Translations under genes and position numbers: made by a program
In this document: positions 48,248 to 57,454 of the stretch, one piece after another
How positions within the stretch are numbered: position 1 is the stretch's first letter
How the letters are laid out: the number at the start of each line of letters is the position of its first letter
The notes under the pieces: generated by a model
Database searches by the model: none
Told to the model about the DNA's origin: nothing
Seen by the model: only the letters and a program-made list of their open reading frames with translations
Origin: Pseudanabaena sp. FACHB-1998
GTDB taxonomy: Bacteria > Cyanobacteriota > Cyanobacteriia > Pseudanabaenales > Pseudanabaenaceae
NCBI RefSeq assembly: GCF_014696355.1
Contig: NZ_JACJQA010000033.1
Span: forward strand, 1-64,000
DNA: 64,000 nucleotides
Direction of reading: 5' to 3'

Positions 48248-48326
48248 GGTTATTAAACCGTAGCTTACCTCGCTATACTATTCTTAATATAAATTCTCAA
48301 TTCCTGATAAACCCGAGGAAACTTTT

Positions 48327-50408
48327 GTGGAACGCACTATTGCCTTAGATAAGGTACGCAATATAGGTATTGCGGCGCACATTGACGCTGGTAAGACCAC
48401 AACTACAGAGCGTATCCTGTTTTATTCTGGCGTTGTTCACAAAATCGGTGAAGTCCACGATGGGACAGCAACGACAGATTGGATGGCGCAAGAACGTGAA
48501 CGTGGGATCACGATTACTGCTGCTGCAATCAGTACCAGTTGGAAAGACCATCGCATTAACATTATCGACACTCCAGGACACGTAGACTTCACCATTGAAG
48601 TAGAACGTTCCATGCGTGTTCTTGATGGTGTAGTTGCAGTTTTCTGTGCTGTCGGTGGCGTTCAGCCTCAGTCAGAAACTGTATGGAGACAAGCCGATCG
48701 CTATAAAGTACCCCGTCTCGTATTCGTCAATAAAATGGATCGCATGGGTGCAAACTTTTTGCGAGTAAGAGAACAGATCCGTGCTCGCTTTGGTTCTAAC
48801 GCAGTCCCCATCCAACTCCCCATAGGTAGTGAAGCCGAGTTAGTTGGCATTATTGATCTCGTCAAAATGAAAGCCTTCATCTACAAAGATGAAATAGGCA
48901 AGGATATTGAGGAAGTAGATATTCCCGATGATTTATCTGACTTAGCTAACGATTGGCGTGCCAAGCTGCTTGAATCTGTTGCAGATTCTGATGATGTTTT
49001 AATGGAAAAATATCTTGAAGGTGAAGAACTCACCGAAGATGAAGTTAAAACGGGGCTACGTAAAGGAACCTTAAGTGGTTCGATCGTACCAATGACTTGC
49101 GGTTCAGCATTCAAAAACAAAGGCGTACAACTCTTATTAGATGCGGTTATCGATTATCTTCCTGCTCCAAGCGATGTTAAACCAGTCCAAGGTTTACTAG
49201 CTAATGGTGAGGAAGCAATTCGTGAAGCAAAGGATGATCAACCAATGTCGGCGCTTGCCTTCAAGATCATGTCCGATCCTTATGGTCGTCTCACCTTTGT
49301 GCGCGTTTACTCTGGAATCTTGAAGAAGGGTTCCTACGCCCTCAATCCTGTCAAAAACAAGAAAGAGCGAATCTCTCGCTTGATTATTTTGAAAGCTGAC
49401 GATCGCCAAGAAGTTGACGAGCTAAGAGCAGGAGATCTAGGCGCGGTTCTAGGACTCAAGGATACATTCACAGGTGATACTCTTTGTGATATTGACTCAC
49501 CAATTGTGCTTGAGACCCTATTTATTCCTGAGCCTGTAATTTCCGTAGCTGTTGAGCCAAAAACGAAACAGGATATGGAAAAATTATCCAAGGCTCTCCA
49601 ATCTCTATCTGAAGAAGATCCTACCTTCCGTGTAGCAACTGATTCAGAAACTAATCAGACGATTATCTCTGGTATGGGAGAACTTCACCTTGAAATTCTC
49701 GTTGACCGGATGAAGCGTGAGTTTAATGTTGAAGCTAACGTGGGTGCACCTCAAGTAGCTTATCGTGAAACTATTCGCAAGACTGTCACCGACATTGAAG
49801 GTAAGTTTGCTCGCCAGAGTGGTGGTAAAGGTCAGTATGGTCACGTTGTGATCAACTTAGAACCTACTGAGGCAGGAACAGGCTTTGAATTCGTATCGAA
49901 GATCGTTGGAGGTGTTATTCCTAAGGAATTCATCAAACCTTCGGAGCAAGGTATGAAAGAAGCCTGTGAATCAGGAATTCTGGCAGGTTATCCTCTCATT
50001 GACGTGAGAGCAACCCTCGTACATGGTTCTTTCCATGACGTGGACTCTTCAGAAATGGCTTTCAAAATTGCTGGCTCTATGGCAATCAAAGAGGCTGTAA
50101 TGAGAGCTAATCCTGTTTTACTTGAACCCGTAATGAAGGTTGAAGTAGAAACTCCTGAGGACTACATGGGTGATGTTATTGGTGACCTCAGCCGTCGTCG
50201 TGGCAACATTGCAGGTATGGATGATACTGCTTCTGGTAAGAAGATTGAATCAAGGGTTCCTTTGTCGGAAATGTTTGGCTATTCTACTGACCTGCGCTCG
50301 TCAACTCAGGGTAGGGCAAGCTTCTCAATGGAATTTAGCCATTATGAAGAAGTACCTAAGAATGTGGCTGAAGCCATCATTGCCAAAAACAAGGGCAAAA
50401 AAGAGTAG
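48327..50408 (+). CDS. fusA: Elongation factor G
   Basis: 693 residues. Starts with GTG (48327-48329) preceded by GAGGAAA. G1 '[20 protein letters not shown]', G2 '[12 protein letters not shown]', G3 '[20 protein letters not shown]', G4 '[13 protein letters not shown]', domain II-V blocks '[18 protein letters not shown]', '[20 protein letters not shown]' and the C-terminal '[20 protein letters not shown]'. EF-G translocates tRNA-mRNA on the ribosome and helps recycling. Cyanobacteria may carry a second EF-G gene elsewhere. Third gene of the str operon; tuf follows after 106 nt. Confidence 0.97.
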   Translation: MERTIALDKVRNIGIAAHIDAGKTTTTERILFYSGVVHKIGEVHDGTATTDWMAQERERGITITAAAISTSWKDHRINIIDTPGHVDFTIEVERSMRVLDGVVAVFCAVGGVQPQSETVWRQADRYKVPRLVFVNKMDRMGANFLRVREQIRARFGSNAVPIQLPIGSEAELVGIIDLVKMKAFIYKDEIGKDIEEVDIPDDLSDLANDWRAKLLESVADSDDVLMEKYLEGEELTEDEVKTGLRKGTLSGSIVPMTCGSAFKNKGVQLLLDAVIDYLPAPSDVKPVQGLLANGEEAIREAKDDQPMSALAFKIMSDPYGRLTFVRVYSGILKKGSYALNPVKNKKERISRLIILKADDRQEVDELRAGDLGAVLGLKDTFTGDTLCDIDSPIVLETLFIPEPVISVAVEPKTKQDMEKLSKALQSLSEEDPTFRVATDSETNQTIISGMGELHLEILVDRMKREFNVEANVGAPQVAYRETIRKTVTDIEGKFARQSGGKGQYGHVVINLEPTEAGTGFEFVSKIVGGVIPKEFIKPSEQGMKEACESGILAGYPLIDVRATLVHGSFHDVDSSEMAFKIAGSMAIKEAVMRANPVLLEPVMKVEVETPEDYMGDVIGDLSRRRGNIAGMDDTASGKKIESRVPLSEMFGYSTDLRSSTQGRASFSMEFSHYEEVPKNVAEAIIAKNKGKKE

Positions 50409-50514
50409 TCCTTTAAAATACTCAACCAATACTCTATAAACTAGAGTAATAATTACCGAAAATGCTCTACACCTTAGAGTAACAATTACTAAATTTAAGG
50501 ATAATTACGAAAAA

Positions 50515-51747
50515 ATGGCACGCGCTAAATTTGAGAGAGACAAACCCCACGTTAATATCGGTACTATTGGTCACGTTGACCATGGTAAGACTACTCTAAC
50601 TGCTGCAATCACCATGTCTCTTGCAGCCGCAGGTCAAGCAACTGCTAAGGCGTACGATCAAATCGATGCTGCACCTGAAGAGAAGGCTCGCGGTATTACC
50701 ATCAATACTGCTCACGTTGAATATCAAACAACTCAGCGTCACTATGCTCACGTAGACTGTCCTGGTCACGCTGACTATGTTAAGAACATGATCACTGGGG
50801 CAGCACAAATGGATGGTGCTATCCTCCTTGTTTCTGCGGCTGATGGTCCCGAACCTCAAACTCGCGAACATATTCTTCTTGCTCGTCAGGTTGGTGTGCC
50901 TCAACTGGTAGTTTTCTTGAACAAAGAAGACCAAATGGAAGGTGAAGATGAGCTAGTTGAGCTAGTTGAACTTGAAGTTCGTGAATTGCTCTCTTCCTAC
51001 GACTTTGATGGCGACAATATTCCCATCACCCGTGGTTCTGCTTTGAAAGCAGTTGAGCAAATGACTTCCAGTCCTAAAACCCAACGTGGTGAAAATCCTT
51101 GGGTTGATAAGATTTGGGATTTGATGGATTCCGTTGACTCCTACATTCCTACTCCTGAGCGTGCCGTCGATAAAGACTTCTTGATGGCAGTAGAAGATGT
51201 ATTCTCCATTACTGGTCGTGGTACTGTTGCTACTGGTCGGATTGAGCGTGGCACTGTCAAGGTTGGCGATGTTGTTGAACTAGTTGGACTTGGTGATACT
51301 CGTACCACCACCGTTACTGGTATCGAAATGTTTAAGAAGAGCTTAGATGTTGGTCTGGCTGGTGACAACGCAGGTTTACTGTTGCGTGGTATCCAAAAGG
51401 ATCAAATTGAGCGCGGTATGGTACTAGCTAAGCCTAAGTCCATCAATCCTCATACTGAGTTTGAAGGACAAGTATACATTTTGACCGAAAAAGAAGGTGG
51501 TCGTAAGACTCCTTTCTTCCCTGGCTACCGTCCTCAGTTCTATGTTCGTACAACTGATGTAACTGGAACCATTGCTAGCTTCACTGCCGATGATGGTAGC
51601 GATGCAGAAATGGTTATGCCTGGCGATCGCATCAAGATGACTGTAGAGTTGATTAACCCCATCGCGATCGAAAACGAAATGCGTTTTGCTATTCGTGAAG
51701 GTGGTCGTACCGTTGGATCGGGCGTTGTAACTAAGATCATCAAATAG
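50515..51747 (+). CDS. tuf: Elongation factor Tu
   Basis: 410 residues: '[20 protein letters not shown]' with G1 '[20 protein letters not shown]', G2 '[17 protein letters not shown]', G3 '[20 protein letters not shown]', G4 '[16 protein letters not shown]', and the C-terminal domains '[20 protein letters not shown]', '[20 protein letters not shown]', ending '[13 protein letters not shown]'. It delivers aminoacyl-tRNA to the ribosome. The insertion after G4 ('[20 protein letters not shown]') is the cyanobacterial/chloroplast form. Last gene of the operon; a strong terminator starts 18 nt after its stop. Confidence 0.97.
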   Translation: MARAKFERDKPHVNIGTIGHVDHGKTTLTAAITMSLAAAGQATAKAYDQIDAAPEEKARGITINTAHVEYQTTQRHYAHVDCPGHADYVKNMITGAAQMDGAILLVSAADGPEPQTREHILLARQVGVPQLVVFLNKEDQMEGEDELVELVELEVRELLSSYDFDGDNIPITRGSALKAVEQMTSSPKTQRGENPWVDKIWDLMDSVDSYIPTPERAVDKDFLMAVEDVFSITGRGTVATGRIERGTVKVGDVVELVGLGDTRTTTVTGIEMFKKSLDVGLAGDNAGLLLRGIQKDQIERGMVLAKPKSINPHTEFEGQVYILTEKEGGRKTPFFPGYRPQFYVRTTDVTGTIASFTADDGSDAEMVMPGDRIKMTVELINPIAIENEMRFAIREGGRTVGSGVVTKIIK

Positions 51748-51764
51748 TATTTTAGTTTCTTAAG

Positions 51765-51793
51765 AAAAAAGCCTCGCTACGCGAGGCTTTTTT
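51765..51793 (+). terminator. Intrinsic terminator after tuf
   Basis: AAAAAAGCCTCGC-TAC-GCGAGGCTTTTTT, a 13-bp perfect stem with T run, 18 nt after the tuf stop. Its GC-TAC-GC style tip matches the dispersed hairpin family. Confidence 0.88.
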
Positions 51794-51840
51794 CTTTTTA
51801 ATCCACAAAAGTGTTGTCACACTTTTGTGGATTAAAAAGA
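51793..51840. repeat. Hairpin, 22-bp perfect arms, TGTC loop
   Basis: TCTTTTTAATCCACAAAAGT (start of left arm) pairs exactly with 51819-51840, immediately after the tuf terminator (they share base 51793). Confidence 0.83.
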
Positions 51841-51858
51841 AAACCCAGTAAGGTTTTT

Positions 51859-51893
51859 CCAAGGAAGAAATGGCTATGCCATTTCTTCCTTGG
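51859..51893. repeat. Hairpin, 16-bp perfect arms, TAT loop
   Basis: CCAAGGAAGAAATGGC-TAT-complement, just downstream of the leftward DevC-like gene. Confidence 0.85.
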
Positions 51894-51905
51894 GTATTAA
51901 TAGAG

Positions 51906-53096
51906 CTAGTCAAATATTTCGGCGGGATCGGCTGTTTGGACTTTGCGAAGAGATAATGTGCCAGAAATAATACACATAGAAATAGTTAATAAAAATAGTT
52001 GTAAGAGCCGATCGCTGTTTAATTCCATTAATAATCCTGTAGCGTTTTGAGTCAGGCTATAGAGAATGGCACAAATTGCCATCGCTGGGATAAATCCACA
52101 GAGAGACAGCAAAAAAGATTCTTGTAAAACTAATCTAAATAGAAAGATGTTACTGTAACCCATTGCTTTGAGGGTTGCATATTCAGCAAGGTGATCAGAT
52201 ACGTCTTTGTATAAAACTTGATAGACGATGACCACACCCACAATAAACCCCATACCTACGCCTAGCCCAAAGATAAAGCCAATGGGAGTGGCTGCTGACC
52301 AATAATTTAGTTCTAGATCAATAAATTCCTGTCTGGTTAATACTTTGACATCTTGATCTAAATGCGATCGCAGTGTGTCTCTGATTGCAATTACATTTAC
52401 ACCTTTTTCTAGTTGGACTAAACCTAAGCTAATGTTGCTAACTAGACGGTCAGGAAATATTCTTAAAAAATTTTGTTCGCTGGTAATGACTGTGCCGTTA
52501 GCGGCAAAAGAAACTCCCATTGTAAATAGCCCACCAATTGTGATGTTACGGTTAGATAACTCTTGAGTTAGGGTTTTACCTTGGGCGATCGCCGATTCGT
52601 ATTCAGTTGCGATTGAGCCATAAAAATCTTCCCTTGAGCCACGATCAAACAAAAAAACATCAGGAAGTTGGGTTTTGTCTAAATCTGGTTGAATATTTGG
52701 AAAAAGAAAGGGATTGGCTTGGGGAGAAACACCGATCGCTAAAATATCTTCTTTGATACCCAGTTTAGGCGCATTCCATACGGCTAAGCCAATATAGGCG
52801 GGATGTACTGATTTTACGCCAGTAAATCCTAGAGCTTGAAACAGTCGGCGACGGGGGAATTGTCTGAGATTGAGTAAATTATTAGAGCTAGGATGAATCA
52901 GTATTAAATCACTACGCAAATTAAGATGCAGTAGTACAGCACTTTTAAATAAAGATTCTTGAAAGCCTAGCTGCATGGCAATCAAGATCACAGCAAACAT
53001 AATGCCCAGTATGGCGATCGCTAGACGACCTTTTTGATAAGTGAGTTGCAGCCAAGCTAAAGGAATCGCAAACATACAAAATGTGGTGTACCCCAA
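51906..53096 (-). CDS. DevC-like ABC transporter permease (FtsX/MacB type), orphan
   Basis: A 396-residue permease with a transmembrane helix near residue 25-45 ('LAIAILGIMFAVILIAMQLG'), a large periplasmic loop, and three C-terminal transmembrane helices ('IGFIFGLGVGMGFIVGVVIV', 'SFLLSLCGFIPAMAICAILY', 'LFLLTISMCIISGTLSLRKV') ending in the FtsX signature 'DPAEIFD'. 'YKDVSDHLAEYATLKAMGYS' is the DevC/FtsX coupling block. DevC works with DevB and the DevA ATPase in TolC-dependent export (heterocyst glycolipids in Anabaena). Neither devA nor devB is nearby, so it is an orphan copy whose partners are elsewhere. An alternative start seven codons in (MFAIPLAWLQ) is possible. Confidence 0.85.
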   Translation of the reverse strand: MGYTTFCMFAIPLAWLQLTYQKGRLAIAILGIMFAVILIAMQLGFQESLFKSAVLLHLNLRSDLILIHPSSNNLLNLRQFPRRRLFQALGFTGVKSVHPAYIGLAVWNAPKLGIKEDILAIGVSPQANPFLFPNIQPDLDKTQLPDVFLFDRGSREDFYGSIATEYESAIAQGKTLTQELSNRNITIGGLFTMGVSFAANGTVITSEQNFLRIFPDRLVSNISLGLVQLEKGVNVIAIRDTLRSHLDQDVKVLTRQEFIDLELNYWSAATPIGFIFGLGVGMGFIVGVVIVYQVLYKDVSDHLAEYATLKAMGYSNIFLFRLVLQESFLLSLCGFIPAMAICAILYSLTQNATGLLMELNSDRLLQLFLLTISMCIISGTLSLRKVQTADPAEIFD

Positions 53097-53120
53097 ACCA
53101 ATATTCGCATTTTAAAAATT

Positions 53121-53177
53121 AAATATTAGCTAAGGGAGTAGCAGTGCCAAGCACGGCTACTCCCTTAGCTAATATTT
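53121..53177. repeat. Hairpin, 22-bp perfect arms, 13-base tip
   Basis: AAATATTAGCTAAGGGAGTA (start of left arm) pairs exactly with 53156-53177; the inner part GTGC-CAA-GCAC forms its own tip. The right end reaches the stop of the PP2C-WD40 gene. GGGAGTAGC here matches the flanks of the extended hairpin subclass. Confidence 0.83.
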
Positions 53178-56100
53178 AGGATGGAGGTGTAGATTTGAGA
53201 TATTTGTACAACCAGCCACATCCTCCTAAACAAGTGCGCTTATCTTCTTCGGAAACATTAATGTTAGTTCGTAAATATTCTTGTAACCATTGACAGCCGC
53301 GCATTAATAAATTTTCTAAATCGAGATTCCACATGATGATTTTGCGATCTTCACCCGTGGAAACTAAGATTTTGCCATTTGGACTAAAGCAGACACTTCT
53401 TACAGGACCTTGATGACCATTAAAAGTTCGTAATAACGTACCGTCACCACTCCAAAATTGAATTGTGGAATCTTCGCTAGCTGAAACGATAGATTTACCA
53501 TCGGGGCTAAAACAAACGCTAGTTACTTCGGCGCTGTGACCGTTTAAGGTTTTGATCAATTGACCATCAATACTCCAAAGTTTTACGCTTTGATCCATAC
53601 TGCCACTGGCAATCATCATGCCATTAGGGTTAAAACAAACCGTATAAACCTCAGCACTATGTCCGTCTAAAGTGCCAAGTAGGTTACCATCCCAACTCCA
53701 AAGGTTGATTAATTTATCTTTGCTAGCCGACGCTAACATGCTGCCATCGGGACTAAAATCGATACTATAGACTTCAGCAGCATGTCCTGTTAGGGTTTGT
53801 AACCATTTGCCATCAGCACTCCAGACTCGCACAGTGCCATCAGCACTACAAGATGCAAATACTTGTCCATCGCAACGGTAAACAACTTTATAAATTTCTG
53901 CACGATGGGCGCTGATAGTCTCAATGAGAGAACCATCAGTACGCCACATTTTGATACTAGCATCGGCTCCTGCTGTCAAAATTGTAGAACTGTCAGGGCT
54001 GAACGTAACACAGTTAACTTTGTCATTATGCCCTTCTAAAACAGCTTCCAGAGTACCGTTAGGATTCCAGAGATTTACAGTCTTATCCTTACAAGATGAG
54101 GCAAGGAATTTTGAATTAGGGCTAACTGCTACGGAGAAAATTTCATCTGTATGCCCCATTAAAGTTCGTAGGGGTGTGCCTCTAATTGACCAAAGTTTTA
54201 CGGTAGTATCACGACTGGCGGACGCAAGATTTTTGCCATCGGGACTAAAGGCAATACTATGAACCACATCTCCATGTCCTTGAAAGGTATAGAGTAAGCC
54301 CTGTTCAATGTCCCAGACGCGAATGGAGCGATCAAATCCACTAGAGGCAATGGTGTGATTATCGTGGCTAAAGGCGACACTCCAAACCTTATCGGAATGA
54401 CCATAAAAAGTTTTAATTAAAACTCCATCGGAACCCCACATTTTGACAGTGCGATCGCGGCTACCTGAAACGATCGCTAAGCCATTAGGTGCATAGGCAA
54501 CACTTTCGACAAAACTATCATGCCCGCGCAGATGTCTGATAGGTACACCAAGGGTATTCCAAATAATTAAATTGCGATCGGCACTGCCTGAAACTAGGGA
54601 CTTACTATTAGGGTGAAAAGAAACGCAGGTCACCCAGCGATCGTGTCCTCCGCGCAAAGTGCGAATTGCCGTACCATCACTTTTCCATAGTTTAACCGTC
54701 GTATCCTCACTCGCAGAAGCGATCATTTCTCCGTCATGGCTAAAGCAAACATCTAGCACGGGTCCATCATGACCTTTGAGGGTAGCGCTCGGTTGAGAGT
54801 CAAAGGTATCGGTCGAGGAGTTGCGCCTCCAGAGTTTGATCATGTTGTCGCGGCTACCTGACACGAGCAAATTACCATCGGGGCTAAAAGCGACGCTAGT
54901 TACCCAGTTGGTATGCCCTACTAAGGTTTGGAGTAATACACCTGAAGCATTCCATATTTTGATTGTGCGATCGCTACTAGCCGAGGCAATAAATTGACCA
55001 TCGCGGGAATAGCTAACTTTGTTAACCCAGAATCCATGACCTTCGAGACGGTTATATTCATGAGTGCCGTAAACTACTTGTTCCAGTGCGGTAATAGCCC
55101 GAATTTGCGTATTAGCTCGAAGATTTTCTAAAGTAGTAGCATCAACTTGGGTAGTAAGGCGCTTGAGCTGGACTCCGCCGATTACGCCTGCAATCATCGC
55201 CTCTAAATGATTATTAGAAAGGTAGAGAGCTTCGGAGGAAATTGTAAGGGCGACAATTTTTTCATTGATTTCGCCCATCTCGGCGATCACTCGTTGGCGG
55301 CGCTCAGAATCAAGACTTTTTTCTAGTTCCTGACTCAACTTTTCGAGGCGATCGGCATCGGCAGCGCGAGCTGCCATGAGCTGCTCACGTTCATTAACCC
55401 TTTGGGATGCGTCTAAAAAGTTGAGATCAATTCTTGATAAGTCTGGCTGCCCTTCGGCCCAAGCTAAGGCTTCGGCTAAACGAGTCCCACGTAGCAAACA
55501 AGATTCGTCACTTTCTTCCGATCGCTCCCATGCTTGTAAGGCTTCAAGATAGGGACAGTTGCGGATCTCGGAGAAAACAACTTTTTGTTTGACTTTGATT
55601 ACAACTATAGAAACATCATCGTCAGGGATGTCCGAGCCAGAAAATTCATCTAGAGCTTTCTTTAATCCCTGTAAAATTTCGATTGCGGATTGCTCAGCTA
55701 ATTGGATGACGATTTTACGCAAGTCGGAAATATCATCACCATTGGAACGCCCAAATTCTTCGCCAAGGGAATTACTAGCTTCAAATAATCCATCGCTAAA
55801 AAATATGACTACGTCCCCTTCCTTCAGAGAACGTGAGGTTGCTCGGTATGTGGCACTATCAAAACGTCCCAAAGCGATCGCAGGATTAACCACCTCTTCA
55901 CAACTATTGGTCTCATCACGATAAATCAAAGGACCAGGAATACCTGCATTACCTAAATGTAGTTCATAGGTAACGAGATCGAGCGCTCCATAGCAAAGTG
56001 CAACCGCATCATCAGTACGACTTTTGCACAATAACTGATTTAGGGAATTAAGCATGGAAGCAGGATTTTGCAATCTGCCCTGTTGAGCATAGGCATCCAG

Positions 56101-56343
56101 TTGTCCTTTAAATAAAGCAGCATGAATAGCTCCAGCAACAGACTTGCCTGAAGAGTCGGCGATCGCCACTGCCAAAGTTCCTGACTGCTCCAGAAACTGG
56201 TAATAATCTCCGCCAAGATCTACCGCCGTCCAAACTTCCGCAGCAATATCTAGCCCAGGGTAAGAAGGCAAGCTTTGTGGCAATAAGCTTCTTTGCAGCA
56301 ATCTGCCACTTGAAAGGTCACTGGAAGTTTCAATTAACTGCAT
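53176..56343 (-). CDS. SpoIIE/PP2C phosphatase fused to STAND-type linker and 14 WD40 repeats
   Basis: A 1055-residue chimera. Residues 1-245 are a SpoIIE-type PP2C: 'LLPQSLPSYPGLDIAAEVWT', 'VDLGGDYYQFLEQSGTLAVA', 'IADSSGKSVAGAIHAALFKG', 'EGDVVIFFSDGLFEASNSLG' and 'DIPDDDVSIVVIKVK', with the metal Asp/Gly residues present. A helical linker (about 255-430) has 'YLEALQAWERSEESDESCLL', 'DASQRVNEREQLMAARAADA', the type that joins STAND ATPases to WD40 domains. Fourteen WD40 units follow (GH...D/N...W pattern), enough for two propellers. The tail 'LENLLMRGCQWLQEYLRTNI' is the usual end of cyanobacterial STAND-WD40 proteins. The ATPase itself is absent. It likely dephosphorylates an anti-sigma-antagonist-like partner in response to a WD40-bound signal. 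Confidence 0.88.
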   Translation of the reverse strand: MQLIETSSDLSSGRLLQRSLLPQSLPSYPGLDIAAEVWTAVDLGGDYYQFLEQSGTLAVAIADSSGKSVAGAIHAALFKGQLDAYAQQGRLQNPASMLNSLNQLLCKSRTDDAVALCYGALDLVTYELHLGNAGIPGPLIYRDETNSCEEVVNPAIALGRFDSATYRATSRSLKEGDVVIFFSDGLFEASNSLGEEFGRSNGDDISDLRKIVIQLAEQSAIEILQGLKKALDEFSGSDIPDDDVSIVVIKVKQKVVFSEIRNCPYLEALQAWERSEESDESCLLRGTRLAEALAWAEGQPDLSRIDLNFLDASQRVNEREQLMAARAADADRLEKLSQELEKSLDSERRQRVIAEMGEINEKIVALTISSEALYLSNNHLEAMIAGVIGGVQLKRLTTQVDATTLENLRANTQIRAITALEQVVYGTHEYNRLEGHGFWVNKVSYSRDGQFIASASSDRTIKIWNASGVLLQTLVGHTNWVTSVAFSPDGNLLVSGSRDNMIKLWRRNSSTDTFDSQPSATLKGHDGPVLDVCFSHDGEMIASASEDTTVKLWKSDGTAIRTLRGGHDRWVTCVSFHPNSKSLVSGSADRNLIIWNTLGVPIRHLRGHDSFVESVAYAPNGLAIVSGSRDRTVKMWGSDGVLIKTFYGHSDKVWSVAFSHDNHTIASSGFDRSIRVWDIEQGLLYTFQGHGDVVHSIAFSPDGKNLASASRDTTVKLWSIRGTPLRTLMGHTDEIFSVAVSPNSKFLASSCKDKTVNLWNPNGTLEAVLEGHNDKVNCVTFSPDSSTILTAGADASIKMWRTDGSLIETISAHRAEIYKVVYRCDGQVFASCSADGTVRVWSADGKWLQTLTGHAAEVYSIDFSPDGSMLASASKDKLINLWSWDGNLLGTLDGHSAEVYTVCFNPNGMMIASGSMDQSVKLWSIDGQLIKTLNGHSAEVTSVCFSPDGKSIVSASEDSTIQFWSGDGTLLRTFNGHQGPVRSVCFSPNGKILVSTGEDRKIIMWNLDLENLLMRGCQWLQEYLRTNINVSEEDKRTCLGGCGWLYKYLKSTPPS

Positions 56344-56759
56344 ACACTGATAGACAGGGCGATCCTCAGAACAAATATTAGCAACACTGATCTCAATTAT
56401 TTGTAATAGTCAAACCGTTCGTTAAGCGTGATTCCCAAAAATCGTGTTTCTATGCACACAGAGAATCATAACCCCTAAAACCGAATAAATTAATACACGT
56501 AAAATCTTATTTTAGTTTAGGCAAAATTATTTTAGCTGTTGTTTAGATCTAGGGATTTACTCTACCTCTAATTTACGAATAAAAGACGGAAGAATAATTC
56601 TAAGTAGCTACTCCCTTCCTATCCAAAGATTAGTGGTGCGGCGCGAAGCGCTGAACCACTAATCTTTGGATAGAGATAGCGGTAATTAACTCTAGAGATT
56701 TTCTCAAATCCATAAAATTAATTAACTTAAAAATATTCTATTCACAGAATTTTATTTAT
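56344..56759. other. Gene-free spacer of 416 bases
   Basis: Between the PP2C-WD40 gene and the pentapeptide gene, both leftward. It holds one imperfect hairpin (56619-56673) with the GTAGCTACTCCCTTCC flank and is otherwise A/T-rich. It should contain the PP2C-WD40 promoter, but I see no strong promoter pair, and no small reading frame convinces me. Confidence 0.6.
56619..56673. repeat. Imperfect hairpin of the extended subclass
   Basis: CTATCCAAAGATTAGTGGTG...GCGGCGC-GAA-GCGC...ACCACTAATCTTTGGATAG, 26-base arms with a few mismatches near the tip. Left flank CTACTCCCTTC. Confidence 0.75.
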
Positions 56760-57263
56760 TTATTCACATTCAAGGGTTTCACGGGTTAGCCTACCTGTTA
56801 TTGGGTTTTGTCCCTTAGCTACTTGGCAAAGTTTTTGGCGGATTGGTGGACGTAAATCGACATCAGTAAAGTCAGCACCTTCAATAATCACTCCATTGAA
56901 TGAAGTGCCATAGGCAAACGATCCTTCAATTACGGCATTAGTCAAATTTGCTTTATCGAGTCGAGCATTATCAAGAGTGCTATAGCTTAAATTTGCCCCT
57001 GTTAGATTGGCTTCTTTCATATTTGCCGCAAAAAAACTCACACCTTGAGCATCGGCATTTACAAAAGATGAACTTCGTAAATCTGATTCATTAAATTGAT
57101 AGCCTTGGAGCGATCGCCCAGAAAAATCTGCACCTTCTAGAAAAGCTTTCACATATACGTCGGCAAAAACTGGCTTAGCCACAACCATCACTAAGGTTAA
57201 ACACAGCAATATATTGATGAATCTAAATATAAGGTTGCGGAAGGAGAAATTTATGAGTTTCAT
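56760..57263 (-). CDS. Exported (probably thylakoid-lumenal) pentapeptide repeat protein
   Basis: A 167-residue protein from the ATG at 57261-57263 (MKLINFSFRNLIFRFINILL). The signal peptide is 'FINILLCLTLVMVVAKPVFA-D'. Pentapeptide repeats A(D/N)LxX cover about 40-140 ('ANMKEANLTGANLSYSTLDN', 'ARLDKANLTNAVIEGSFAYG', 'IIEGADFTDVDLR'). The C-terminal 'LCQVAKGQNPITGRLTRETL then ECE' with its two cysteines is the conserved tail of lumenal pentapeptide proteins (TL15/TL17-like). They form right-handed beta-helices; role not known. An upstream start at 57296 is possible. Confidence 0.85.
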   Translation of the reverse strand: MKLINFSFRNLIFRFINILLCLTLVMVVAKPVFADVYVKAFLEGADFSGRSLQGYQFNESDLRSSSFVNADAQGVSFFAANMKEANLTGANLSYSTLDNARLDKANLTNAVIEGSFAYGTSFNGVIIEGADFTDVDLRPPIRQKLCQVAKGQNPITGRLTRETLECE

Positions 57264-57294
57264 AATCTTATTTCTGGATGTTATTGAGACTAAC

Positions 57295-57402
57295 ATATGT
57301 AGCTAGGCGAAATTAAATATAAAATCACCAAACCCATGGCGCACGCTGCGCGTGCGCCATGGGTTTAGGTTCTGTTTTTTTAATTATGTCCAGCTACTTA
57401 TA
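57295..57402. mobile_element. MITE-like element with terminal inverted repeats around a hairpin
   Basis: Left end ATATGTAGCTAGGCGAAATT; right end, on the other strand, TATAAGTAGCTGGACATAAT. Between them is a perfect 17-bp hairpin (57330-57366: AAACCCATGGCGCACGC-TGC-complement). The end sequence recurs at 24788-24896, 37181-37200 and 46266-46284. About 108 bp, no coding capacity. Confidence 0.5.
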
Positions 57403-57454
57403 CGGGCTGTAGCTATATTTAGAAGAAACCATTTTTGAGTCTCATCCAGAGTTT

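Noticed and set aside
50596-50934. Open frames antisense to tuf and fusA
   Set aside because: Long antisense frames are expected in highly biased codon usage; none has family features.
53924-54262. Frames antisense to the WD40 repeats
   Set aside because: They mirror the repeated WD40 codons and carry no independent signal.
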